Of a DNA stretch of 53,289 nt, positions 43,799 to 53,289 are shown in pieces. The notes beneath the pieces are model-generated. The model was not told the DNA's origin. It was given only the letters and a program-made list of their open reading frames with translations, and searched no databases. Numbering within the stretch: position 1 is the first letter of the stretch; each line of letters starts with the position of its first letter. The stretch is from Hydnum rufescens UP504. Its lineage: Eukaryota; Basidiomycota; Agaricomycetes; Cantharellales; Hydnaceae. A program made the position numbers and the translations under genes. The stretch spans positions 16,692 through 69,980 of the forward strand of contig MU128921.1 of NCBI GenBank assembly GCA_014904985.1. Reading direction: 5' to 3'.

Positions 43799-44087
43799 TG
43801 TTGAGATGTGACAGGTATCCCATTTGATATTTCTCTTCCCTGATTCACACATTTGTTATTTGCCCCTATTTCCCTTTTTTGGTTAGCACCATGTATAGCA
43901 TCTGGTGATCTCGGACCAGATGCCCCTTATATACCTTGGAGCTCTGGAGGCAGTCCCTTAGTTTGACTCCTCCAAACTCCAGGTATGTCTCTTTTCTTGT
44001 CACTCATGTAGATATCTTCATTCTAAGCTTGACTCCTCCGAACTCCAGATATCACCCTTTGTGTGATCCAGCTCTAGATGCTTCTCA
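43799..44087 (+). mobile_element. 3' LTR of copia remnant A
   Basis: 289 bp, TGTTGAGATG ... GCTTCTCA, preceded by the polypurine tract AAATAAAGTGGGAG. It has TTATATACC as a TATA-like box and two copies of the GACTCCTCC-AACTCCAG word about 65 bases apart. Same family as 44089-44376, 45515-45801 and 47497-47783. Confidence 0.9.
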
Positions 44088-44088
44088 A

Positions 44089-44376
44089 TGAGAAAGGTCT
44101 ACAGTGGAATCACACAAAGGGTGATATCTGGAGTTCGGAGGAGTCAAACTAAGAATGAAGATATCTACATGAGTGACAAGACAAGAGACATACCTGGAGT
44201 TTGGAGGAGTCAAACTAAGGGACTGCCTCCAGATCTCCAAGGTATATAAGGGGCATCCGGTCCAAGATCACCGGATGCCATACATGGTGCTAACCAAAAA
44301 AGGGAAATAGGGCAAATAACAAATGTGTGAATCAGGGAAGAGAAATATCAAATGGGATACCCGTCACATCTCAACA
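44089..44376 (-). mobile_element. 3' LTR of copia remnant B (inverted)
   Basis: 288 bp in reverse orientation, separated from LTR A by one base, so the two form a palindrome of about 578 bp. On its other side it abuts B's coding sequence with no polypurine tract between. Confidence 0.9.
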
Positions 44377-44379
44377 CTA

Positions 44380-45394
44380 AACTCCACAGTTCCAACTCCA
44401 GCAGCTCTAATGACTTCATCATTTGCCAGACAAATAGGAATATTGCAAGGGGAATATGACACAAACCAATGACAGTGGGGTGTCATATGAGAAGTGGCCC
44501 TGGGTCTGCATTCCAAGAGTCAGAGGCTGGGGAGGAGGAGGAGGGAGAGCGAGGACTTGCACTTCCAGCAAACTCAGTAGGAGAGTCTTCTGCCTTGGCA
44601 ACATTGGAGTTGGCCTTTTTGCCCTTAAAGTGAGCAAGGTGTTCCTCTTGACCCTTTCCCTTGGCAGCCTTGAAACAACTGCAGTCATTCTGGACATGAC
44701 CTTTGCCCCCACAGAAATCACATTTAGGGGATGATGATGTGGGAGGTGGTGGAGGAGTGGTGACTTTGAGGGCAGAGGATGTGGAGGAGGAAGTGGAGTC
44801 ACAGGCAGCAGCACGAAGGAGCTCTTCATTTTTGAAGGCATTGGTCACCTTGGCCTTGGTGAGAGTGTCCTGGGCCAGGAGAGCAGTGGTTAGCTCTTGA
44901 TAGGTATCAGAGGCACCCTGAAGGAGGGCCATAGTGGCCAGTTCCTCATCAAAGGAATCCATGGTGAAGGATTCTGGATGCAGGTCCTTGACAGCATGAA
45001 GGGCATCATCAACTCAACCAGAGAAGTTTTGGACAGACTCATCAGGAGCTATGTGGATGGAGAGGAGAGTGGAATAGGCAAGGAAGTGAGAACCAGCAGA
45101 TTTGGTCTCATGATGGGAGCAAAGGGCATCCCACATCTTCCAAGGGTCCCCTTTGTGGGGGATAATGATTCCATGTTGCTCAGGCTCACAAGCAAGGAGG
45201 ATGGCACCAGCTGCAGCTTCAAGCTTGTCAAGGTAGTCATCAAGCTCTTTTTCATCACAAGGGGGGGTGTAGGATGGCTGCATTTGTCTCCAGGCACCAA
45301 TGGTGCGAAGGTAGGCCTCCATTGATTCTGCCCATTGATGATAGTTGGTATTGTTGAGGGGAGGAAAAGAGAATTTCTGAGAATCAGAAGCCAT
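44380..45394 (-). pseudogene. Copia gag and start of protease, remnant B
   Basis: Minus strand: MASDSQKFSFPPLNNTNYHQ (start 45394), YLDKLEAAAGAILLA, AYSTLL, a TGA at 45014-45016, DLHPESFTMDSFDEEL, zinc knuckle CDFCGGKGHVQNDC (CX2CX4HX4C, about 44730-44690), Ser-rich linker, and SWNADPGP at the protease site (DTG reads DPG). Coding ends at GTVEF and the next base is the LTR start, so protease remainder, integrase, RT and RNase H are deleted. Confidence 0.85.
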
Positions 45395-45500
45395 TGGGAG
45401 GAGGTGGAGGTGTGTGAAGATGAGTGGTTAGAAAGTGAAGTGAACTCGAGAGATGGAGAGAGAGGTAAGTGCTGAAGACAGTATTGGTATGGCTAGAGGG

Positions 45501-45514
45501 ATGGGCCCATAACC
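45501..45514 (-). promoter_or_regulatory. Primer-binding site, copia remnant B
   Basis: On the minus strand GGTTATGGGCCCAT directly follows the 5' LTR. It is complementary to the initiator-Met tRNA anticodon region, as in half-tRNA priming known from Drosophila copia. Confidence 0.75.
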
Positions 45515-45801
45515 TGAGAAAGGTCTACAGTGGAATCACACAAAGGGTGATATCTGGAGTTCAGAGGAGTCAAACTAGGAAGGATAATATATACATGAGT
45601 GAAAGGAAAAGGAATATACCTGGAGTTTGGAGGAGTCAAACTGAGGGACATCCTCCAGAACTCCCTGGTATATATAGGGCATCTGGCCCGAGATCACCAG
45701 ATGCCATAAATGGTGCTAACCAAATATGGAATAGGGGCAAATAACAAATGTGTCAATCAGGGAAATGGAATATCAAATGCAATACCCATCACATCTCAAC
45801 A
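45515..45801 (-). mobile_element. 5' LTR of copia remnant B
   Basis: 287 bp, minus orientation, TGTTGAGATG ... TTTCTCA, followed by the primer-binding site. It borders the dispersed repeat at 45803. Confidence 0.9.
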
Positions 45802-45802
45802 A

Positions 45803-46272
45803 AAGCTTCAAAACTGACAGAGATATTCAATTTACAAGGCTGGGGATAGGATAAAGCATAAAATGACTATTTCTCCTTCCCTTTTGGACAGATCACCTTG
45901 AGGAATGGTGGAATAAGTTATCCTGGACATCCTATCCTTCAGATATAAGGCTGCCGGACAATATTTGATATTTGAAAATTGGAAGGAGGAATGATGTTCT
46001 CCTGAGACAAGGAGGAAATTCATATGCAGAACACTGAGTTCTTCTTCATTCATGATGCCCTTCATACCGTTGGATGGGCATTTTCAATATCTTTCTAGGT
46101 GCAGTCATTTCATGCAAATCCGATCAAAACTGAGGGAGAAATTTGAAAGATACACCTTCTGATTATGAATGAGCAGGTGGAATCATTCCAGAAGCTTCAG
46201 TTTTGATCTGATGAACACATAATCAGTATCATTCAATAGGTATTGATCACAGCTTTCAGGGAGCTACAGTTG
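45803..46272 (-). repeat. Dispersed repeat, copy 2 (CpG-depleted)
   Basis: Inverted copy of 15109-15575. Differences are mostly TpG or CpA where copy 1 has CpG. The element B LTR starts at its end. Confidence 0.75.
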
Positions 46273-46573
46273 TGGACAAGCTAAGTCATCAATATTTTTT
46301 GTATGCTGACAGGGACCTCTGAGATCTCCAGAAATTGATAGAAACAGCCTACAATGGGGCTAGTTAGGCTGCTGCATTCTCCATTCCCCAGTATTTCCAG
46401 TTTTTGAAAAAATAAGCTCAAAAATTTGGTGGGCACTTAGTATTAAGCCCATGGGCTCATAATAGGGCTTAAAATGTAGCTAAGATACAGTGGAATACCC
46501 TCAAACATGTTTTGAAGTCTCTAATAGTCTGAGGGGTGAGAAATTGAGTGTTTGAACCTGGGGGGGAGGACTT
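46273..46573. other. No gene recognised
   Basis: AT-rich and CpG-poor, ending in a G-run (46561-46566) before the solo LTR. Confidence 0.3.
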
Positions 46574-46751
46574 TGTTCAAGTGGATTAATGGAACAGGCC
46601 TATAAGTAACCCAGAGTGGAACTGAGGTGGATTGGCTTAAGTCTTGATGTAGCAAGAGTTACGCCATATCCGCCTCCATCACAACAACCATAAACAGGAA
46701 GCAAAACAAAGAATAGCACAAAACAAGTAATACAAGGGCACAACATCAACA
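46574..46751 (-). mobile_element. Solo LTR of family D with target-site duplication
   Basis: 178 bp in minus orientation, TGTTGATGTTGTGCCC ... CTTGAACA, matching 50709-51006. The 5-bp sequence GACTT flanks both sides (46569-46573 and 46752-46756), as expected after LTR-LTR recombination of an inserted element. It has one copy of the 59-60-bp block that is triplicated in the other LTR. Confidence 0.85.
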
Positions 46752-47496
46752 GACTTTGGCAACATCTGGGGTTGATCACCACACTGAACCCTTGTGTCAC
46801 TGCTGTCTGTGTCAATGAGAATGAGTCTCATCACAGTGTACTTTCCTTAAAAATTTCAACAATCCCATGATATCTCTGATTCTGAGTCTGAAAGTGGTAT
46901 ATTTAGGGCAATGATCAATGGGATCCTCATGCCCATCAAAGGGATGAGTATCCCACATTTGTTGCACCTGAAGATGCTCTTCTAGATGACCCAACCGAAT
47001 CTGATGTTGAAGGAGATGATCTGCAGATCTCCATGACTTTCAAAAAGCAACTAATGAGCTCGAAATTTTTTGTTCAGTGGATACTCCTTATCACCTGAAA
47101 CAAAATAAGGAAAAGAGAAAAGCAGTGACATCTGCAAAAGGTGAATTTGATGAAAGTTTATTGTATCATACTCACTTCTTGGCTGCAGGGTGACCTTCAA
47201 AGTATGTGAAAGGGCCCGACATCACAAGCAAATCCAAATGGACAAGAAGTTGCTATGCAAGGTCAATCGCAGCTGAAGGGAATCTCAATAGTTTTATTTT
47301 GTCACCTGCTCTGTCTGAAAATGCCAAGGGTTCATTATCAATGCCTGTATCCATTCCGTCCCACACTCCATCACCTGATCCTAGTGAGGAGACTATGGAT
47401 CCTCCCCCTCCATCCCCTATCTGGCATTCCCTCACCACCCACCTACCTAGCCCTTCTCCATTGCTTTCCACTCTGGGTGTTGCATGTGGTACTGAT
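46752..47496. other. No gene clearly recognised; one possible frame
   Basis: A plus frame at 47206-47502 runs into the next LTR and is Pro/Ser-rich (SIPSHTPSPDPSEETMDPPP). It has no domain and may be the 3' remnant of a gene interrupted by the LTR at 47497. Confidence 0.3.
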
Positions 47497-47783
47497 TGTT
47501 GAGATGTGATGGGTATCCCATTTGATATTTCTCTTCCCTGATTCACACATTTGTTATTTGCCCCTATTTCCCTTTTTTGGTTAGCACCATGTATAGCATC
47601 CAGTGATCTCGGACCGGATGCCCTTATATACCTTGGAGCTCTGGAGGCAGTCCCTTAGTTTGACTCCTCTGAACTCCAGGTATGTCTCTTTTCTTGTCAC
47701 TCATGTAGATATCTTCATTCTAAGTTTGACTCCTCCAAACTCCAGATATCACCCTTCATGTGATCCAGCTCTAGCACTTCTCA
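47497..47783 (+). mobile_element. 5' LTR of copia remnant C
   Basis: 287 bp, TGTTGAGATG ... CACTTCTCA, same family as LTRs A and B. The primer-binding site follows at once. No matching 3' LTR is present because the element is cut by element D. Confidence 0.9.
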
Positions 47784-47797
47784 GGTTATGGGCCCAT
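47784..47797 (+). promoter_or_regulatory. Primer-binding site, copia remnant C
   Basis: GGTTATGGGCCCAT, identical to those of elements B and D. Confidence 0.75.
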
Positions 47798-47890
47798 CCC
47801 TCTAGCCATACCAACATCGTCTTCAGCATCTACTCATCTTGAGTTCACTTCTTCTCCTGGTCATCTCCTGGTCATCTCCCTCTTTTCACT

Positions 47891-48790
47891 ATGACTTCCA
47901 AGGATTCCAATCACTCTGGAAAATTCTCCTTCCCTCTCCTCAACAACACCAACTACCGCCAATGGGCTTGCCACATGCAAGCCTACCTCCAGACCATTGG
48001 GGCATGGCATGGCATGCAAACCTCTTTTTCTCACCCCATGACCCAGACAAGCTTGACGAGTACCTCGACAAACTTGATGCTGCTGCTGGCGCCATCCTCC
48101 TCGCTGTGGAGCCTGAACAGCAAGGATCCTCCTGCCCCATCTTGGCAGATCCTAACAAAATGTGGGAGGCCCTCCAGGCTCATCACGACTCCAAGAATGC
48201 CGGCTCTCGCTTTGTTGCCTACTCGACTCTCCTTTCTGTTGAAAAAGAGTCTGATGAGTCTGTGCAGGACTTTGTTGATTGAGCAACCAATGCCATTCGT
48301 GTTGTTAAGGACCTCCATCCTGAATCCTTTACCATGGATGCCTTTGATGAAGAACTCATCACCATGGTCCTCCTCCGATGGTGGATCCAAGGATTACCCT
48401 CACCTCACCACTGCCCTCCTGTCCCATGACACACTCACACAGGCCCAGGTGATCACTGCCTTCAAGAATGAGGAACTCCTTCAAATGGCCAAACAGAAGT
48501 CCGAGTCAGGATCTGCCCTCAAAGCCACTCTCTTCATCCTCCTCCAACTCCTTCCACTACTGCCACCACACCACCTTCCCTCCACTGTGTCTTCTGTGGT
48601 GGAAAGAGTCATGTCCAGGCTGACTGCAACCAGTACAAGGCTGCCATTGGAAAGGCACACCAGGAACGGTCGAGCCGGTTCAAGGCTAAGAAGGCCAAGT
48701 CTAATGTTGCCAATGCACACGACTCAGCAACTGAGACTGCTGCCAGTGCAAGTCCTCACTCCCTTCTCCTTCCTCCCCCTCAGCCTCTAA
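47891..48790 (+). pseudogene. Copia gag, remnant C
   Basis: Starts MTSKDSNHSGKFSFPLLNNT. After a frame change near 48020 it continues YLDKLDAAAGAILLAVEPEQ, AYSTLLSVEKESDESVQDFV, a TGA at 48280-48282, DLHPESFTMDAFDEEL, and in another frame the zinc knuckle CVFCGGKSHVQADC (about 48590-48632). It is broken by at least two frame changes and one nonsense codon. The nonsense codon is at the same place as in element B. Confidence 0.85.
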
Positions 48791-48794
48791 CTCT

Positions 48795-50160
48795 TGGAAT
48801 GCAGACACAGGGGCCACTTCTCATATGACACCACATCGTCATTGGTTTGTGTCATATGCCCCTTGCAATATTCCTATTCGCCTTGCCAATGGTGAAGTCA
48901 TTAGAGCTGCTGGGGTGGGAACAGTGGAGTTTAGACCTGTGAAGGATGGTTGTCAACTTCAATCAGTCATCTTTAGTCGTGTCCTACATGTTCCCTCTCT
49001 TGCCGACAATTTATTATCTGTTCTCTCCCTCACTCACCACCATGGTTTCATTGTGACCATACATGAGAAGGGAATGGATTTTAAACATGGCTCCACCCTG
49101 CACTTCACTGCAACCATTAAGGGAAATGTTGCATACCTTGATGGAAGGACTGTCACCCAAGAAAGTGCCCAGTCTGTGCAGGTGGCCAAGGACTTGGAAC
49201 TGTGGCATTGTCGTCTAGGCCACATTGGTCATGATCGACTGACTCAACTTGTTGGAAAGGACCTTGTCACTGGCCTTAAAATTGACAACTCTGCTCCTTT
49301 TCCCACCCTCTGTGAGGCATGCATTCTGGGAAAGCAGCACAGATACCCCTTCCCCAAAATGGCCACCTCTCGTCGCTCTAAACCTCTGGAACTTGTTCAC
49401 TCTGATCTCCATGGTCCTACCCCTGTTCGAACTTCCTCTGGATACCGGTATTGGGTCACCTTCATTGATGATGCCACTCGTTATCGCTTTGTCTACCTCT
49501 TGAAGACTAAGGATGAGACATTTGCTGCATTCAAACAATTCAAGGCCCTTGCTGAGAACCAAACTGGAAGGACCATCAAGGCATTCAGAGATGACAAGGG
49601 TGGAGAGTATATGTCCAAGCAGTGGGAGGACTTTATGAAAGAACATGGTATTGCCCGTGAGCACACGACTAGGGCCACCCCTCAGCAGAATGGAGTAGCA
49701 GAAATCACCAATCGTATCCTAGAGAATGGAATCACCTCCATGCTCAGTGCTGCCCACCTCCCTGCATCCCTCTGGGGTGAAGCCCTCTCCACCTTCCTCC
49801 ATGTTCTCAATCGCTCCCCCACATCTGCTGTACCTGGAAAACACCCTACCAAGCTTGGCATGGGAAGAAACCCTCTGTGGACCACCTCCGGGTATTTGGA
49901 TGTCGAGCATATGTTCATGTGCAAAAGGACCAGAGGAAGGGATTGCTCCCAAGTCCTTGAAGTGCATCTTCCTTGGCTACCCACCTGACTACAAGGGCTG
50001 GCACTGCTACAACCCTACAACCAAGGGCATTGTGATCAGTAGGGATGTTATATTTGATGAGAGTCTACTGCCAGGCACCTCTCTCACCTCAGAGAATGGG
50101 CAGTATACTCCTGAGTTTATTCCCCCTGATCTGCCCCCAAGTTCAGTGGGAGCATCTTGA
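48795..50160 (+). pseudogene. Copia protease and integrase, remnant C
   Basis: SWNADTGATSH gives the aspartic protease site (about 48798-48830). Integrase follows: WHCRLGHIGH and CEAC (HHCC zinc site), LVHSDLHGP, FRDDKGGEY and PQQNGVAEITNRILE (catalytic D, D and E). The 387-residue frame ending at 49988 is intact across these. Near 49860-49950 frame changes lead to [20 protein letters not shown] and VISRDVIFDES, the usual end of integrase. RT and RNase H are absent, since sequence beyond is repeat and then LTR D. Confidence 0.9.
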
Positions 50161-50479
50161 CCCACTGCCCCAGGACCCCCACCTCCTCCAGATTCCCCAG
50201 GGATCTCTCCTAAGTCCCCAGGGACTGTCCCTTCATCAGGGAGCCCTCATCCACTATCCCCCCCTCTGCCTCATGCTCAGGAAGCCATTCCCCCTACTAT
50301 ATTGGGACCCCCTGCTGAACCCCCACTGTGTCGGTTCACATGTACATGTGCTCCCCCTGGTGAATGGTGGAAGGTGGACATGTCAAGACTGCACCCCCCT
50401 ACCCCTGAACCAGAGAATGGCAACTCACCAGAAGGGGCAGAATGTGCAGAGGAACATGAGGCTGGTGGATTACATAATT
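50161..50479 (+). other. Linker of element C pol, decayed
   Basis: Pro/Ser-rich coding in changing frames (e.g. EPENGNSPEGAE), the usual variable region between integrase and reverse transcriptase. Confidence 0.45.
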
Positions 50480-50705
50480 TGGTCCCAGTGCAGTCACATG
50501 CACCCTCACTGGGGGCACTTTCGTACAATTTGCTTCCAGCCCAGTCACGTGCACCCCCAGTGGGGGCACTTTCGGACAATTTGCTTCCGGCCCAGTCACA
50601 TGCACCCTCACTGAGGGCACTTTCACCAAATTTGCTTCCGGCCCAGTCACATGCACCCTCATTGGGGGCACTTTCACACAATTTGCTTCCAGCACAGTCA
50701 CATGT
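50480..50705 (+). repeat. 60-bp tandem repeat in the copia pol linker, about 4 copies
   Basis: The words CAGTCACATGCACCCTCA and GGGGGCACTTTC recur every 60 bases. In the plus frame each unit encodes a 20-residue repeat with NLLPAQSHAPSLGALS. It ends 4 bases before LTR D. Confidence 0.85.
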
Positions 50706-50708
50706 TCC

Positions 50709-51006
50709 TGTTGAAGTTGTGCCCTTGTATTAGTTGTTTTGTGCTATTGTTGGTTTTTGCTTCCTGTTTATGGTTGTTGTGATGGAGGCGGATATGGCTT
50801 AACTCTTGCTACATCAAGACTTAAGCCAATCCACCTCAGGTTAGTTAGATACCTAATATAACTCTTGCTACATCAAGACTTAAACCAATCCACCTCAGGT
50901 TAGTTAGATACCTAATATAACTCTTGCTACATCAAGACTTAAGCCAATCCACCTCAGTTCCACTCTGGGTGTCTGTGTAGGCCTTTCCCATTCCTCCACT
51001 TGAACA
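50709..51006 (+). mobile_element. 5' LTR of copia family D
   Basis: 298 bp, TGTTGAAGTTGTGCCC ... CACTTGAACA. It contains three tandem copies of a 59-60-bp block (AACTCTTGCTACATCAAGAC near 50811, 50870 and 50929). It is inserted into element C's pol linker. The primer-binding site follows. Confidence 0.85.
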
Positions 51007-51020
51007 GGTTATGGGCCCAT
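51007..51020 (+). promoter_or_regulatory. Primer-binding site, copia family D
   Basis: GGTTATGGGCCCAT, shared with the unrelated LTR family of elements B and C. Confidence 0.75.
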
Positions 51021-51644
51021 CGCCCCAGGCCTAGCTCCAATCGTCCTGAAACTGTGCACACACATTCTACACATTGTCCTCGCTGTCCACACCAATTTTC
51101 AGCTGATTCCATCCAGTGGTTCTTGAGTTATTCATCCTTCTTTGGCCGCTTTTCCTCATTCCATCAATCGCGTATATCTCCCTCAATTCCTGGCCGTTCG
51201 TTGCTCTTTTTTGCACACAGCTGCGCCCATACGCCCTCTACATTCCATCAAATTTTCAGGCGATTTGGTCCACTGGTTGTCTCGTCATCACTACTGTGGT
51301 CACCTGCTGCTCCTACCTCATTCCTGAAATTGCGAATATCTCACCATCCGCTCATCCGATTCGCCCCATATTGGACACACACTATCATCACTAGTGCCCC
51401 CACCATCTGTACCAAGTTACAGCTCGATCCGTCCACATCGTCCCACGAAATCACCTAGGGTGTCCATCTCACTTAGTTGAGTTCACCTCTCAAGTTTTCA
51501 CTATTTTGGACGTTCCTGTGCATCGTTTCGCCTCGTTCTTTCGTCCGCTGGGAGTGCCCACTGTCCTCTATCGTCTCGCCAAATTTCGTCATCATCGGAT
51601 TACTCCTTCCCTCACAATTCAAATTTCTTTCTCCTCACTCCAAT

Positions 51645-51993
51645 ATGTCCTCTACTACCACTTCCACCTCTTCCACCAATCTCCCTCTCCTCACCACTGC
51701 CAACTATTCCCTCTGGGCCCCTGCTATTGAGGATTACCTCAGGGCCAAAGGCATGTGGTACTGGATACACACTACTGTCCTGATCCAGTCACAGATCTGA
51801 AGAATTGGCGCAAGTGCATGGAGGCTAGGACCAGGCTGTGGGAGAAATTCGTCGTCACCTCTCTCATGAGCTCAGGAGTGTCTCTCTCTCATCACAGACC
51901 CTCAGGTGATTCTCACCACTATCAAGGACACCTATGGTGCCTCCACCTTTGCCACTCGGTACAATGCATGTTTCTTCTCTTTCTTCAAACTGA
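51645..51993 (+). pseudogene. Copia gag start, family D, truncated
   Basis: MSSTTTSTSSTNLPLLTTAN then YSLWAPAIEDYLRAKGMWYW, then in shifted frames ELRSVSLSSQTL and ILTTIKDTYGASTFATRYNA. Similarity to copia gag stops at about 51993, so the element is truncated. About 620 bases of leader separate the primer-binding site from gag. Confidence 0.7.
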
Positions 51994-53289
51994 ATACGTA
52001 TTTCGTTATGCTGTACTTTTCCTTGATGTCAGCAACTCTAGAGCCTTAGGTGCCTGCAACTATCCTTGGCTTTTGGTGATTGCGGTAGAGGGGCTACCCA
52101 GTGGCTTTGTCCTCAACAACGCTTGAAGATGACGTTAGCTCGCAGATGGCTTATAGATACGACTGGTTCTTTAGAGATAACCACCAGCAGCAAAAAGCTT
52201 GACCAGTGTTGAAGACGTAAGGTGGATTCCTCGCAGAGAGGGAGATTATTGTGTGTGTCGGGTACGGAAATCTACCGCTTTATACCTTTCTGAAGGTGGC
52301 GCTTGTCGTTTAGCAAATAAAGCCGCCCGGCTTCTGAAGGTCGGCTGTGTCGTTACAGAACTATCGACGTCCGCCCAATCGGGTGCGTCATATTGAGTAC
52401 ATAGGTGAGAAGCACCCGAACACACAAAGAAATAACAAGATGAGTGTAACTATGGCGGTCATAGCTGAGTCATTCATGACTACGCCCCGCTCTAAGAGGG
52501 CAAGCAAAGAGGAATGCCATGAGGGGTGACTGTCATAGTGATGTATTATACCAAGGAGAAAAGAATATGAGAGGTGATGTCACCAATTTGCTGAGCATGT
52601 GGAACTGCGTTGGAGCATGTGGTACACTGGCCATGTGAGGCATCTCTGGAGGGGAATGAAAGGATATGTCCGGTTTTGAGATATTTGGGGGCATAGTCCA
52701 GTGGTATAAGGTGTTTTTGCGTTGTTGGATGAAATCGGGAACCGAAGTGCATAGGATGGGATATGATGCAGAACCAGGCCGTTTTGCCATCCGTAAAATG
52801 CAGACGTTCATTCGGTACTCATTAGATGCGGAATTTTTCAGGCAGTTTACTGGAACGCGGTGGTTCCGAGAAGCATCCGTGTAACTGCCAGAGAAATTCG
52901 TTTTTTGCTGGATGGGTGTCATGATTCTGATGTCCTATGGCCTGTACCGAAGTTTCAGCTTTTGCGTCGTCTTCTTCGCGTGCTCAGTTAGCGGTCGGAA
53001 GTGCGGATTTTTTATCATCTTTCAAGCGCGGTCTGCTTCGCGAAAGGATTGGATGCGAAACTGATGGAGAAATTCGTTTCTTTACTGGGACACATTCTCC
53101 CGGATTCTGGTAAGTAATACCTGGCCTGGAGAAAAAAGTGGCGAGGTTTTTTTTTCTGGTCGTTCGATCTTGTGTTCTGGTACCGGTTCGAAAAAGGTTG
53201 TGAATCGTAGCTTCTCAGAGTCTATATGGGCGTACTGCACGATCAAACTGAGGGTTTATAGAACGAATCGATTTCCGCGCGTCAGCGCT
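51994..53289. other. No gene recognised at right end
   Basis: CpG-containing sequence unlike the neighbouring repeats. A minus frame (52533-52922) and short plus frames (e.g. ending ...DAKLMEKFVSLLGHILPDSG near 53110) have no recognisable motif. A gene running off the window is possible. Confidence 0.3.

Noticed and set aside
44897..45325. 142-residue plus-strand frame
   Set aside because: Antisense of copia gag, which has clear motifs on the minus strand.
52533..52922. 129-residue minus-strand frame near the right end
   Set aside because: No recognisable motif and no splice or paralogue support. Left as unannotated sequence.

Overview
This looks like nuclear DNA from a mushroom-forming basidiomycete (Agaricomycetes). 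Three things point there: many copies and fragments of the fungal FunK1-type protein kinase family, which is expanded in that class; very short spliceosomal introns (about 46-56 bases, GTRNGT ... AG, often with a CTAAY branch site); and Ty1/copia elements together with an OrsD-type zinc-finger gene. The species cannot be named from the sequence. I recognise no rRNA gene and no intact tRNA gene. There is one assembly gap, 25 N at 13809-13833.

Layout. 1-5.6 kb: a unit bounded by inverted repeats that carries a broken OrsD-like zinc-finger gene, a minisatellite that looks protein-coding, a FunK1-like fragment, and a broken uraD (OHCU decarboxylase) gene. 5.6-11.4 kb: a gene-poor, strongly T-depleted tract. 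11.4-13.75 kb: an unrecognised multi-exon gene with an array of GC-rich palindromes (about 50-bp period) at each end. 13.8-20 kb: gap, old repeats, FunK1-like fragments, and one broken copy of a His/Asn-Cys plus coiled-coil protein. 20-35 kb: a CpG-rich, gene-like section with FunK1 kinases and fragments on both strands, an intact-looking paralogue of the coiled-coil protein (24105-25330), a truncated GCK-III/STE20-type kinase, and the most complete FunK1 gene (32601-35040). 35-42.6 kb: CpG-depleted, with several unrelated tandem repeats and little coding. 42.6-52 kb: nested Ty1/copia remnants, including two LTRs that form a near-perfect palindrome with a 1-bp centre, a deleted LTR-gag-LTR element, a solo LTR with target-site duplication, and a gag-protease-integrase remnant interrupted by a second LTR family. 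52-53.3 kb: nothing recognised.

Two signals run through the window. In repeats and dead genes, Arg codons have become TGA or TGG and CpG is depleted, which suggests deamination of methylated CpG. Separately, nearly every conserved gene carries 1-2 base frameshifts between well-conserved blocks; these could be real decay or unpolished long-read sequence. The 24.1-25.3 kb gene is the main exception.

The best candidates for something undescribed are (i) the palindrome arrays bracketing the 11.7-13.4 kb gene, (ii) the paralogous His/Asn-Cys proteins whose C-terminal coiled coils each grew by a different 21-bp (one heptad) tandem repeat, and (iii) the inverted-repeat unit carrying the OrsD-like gene.
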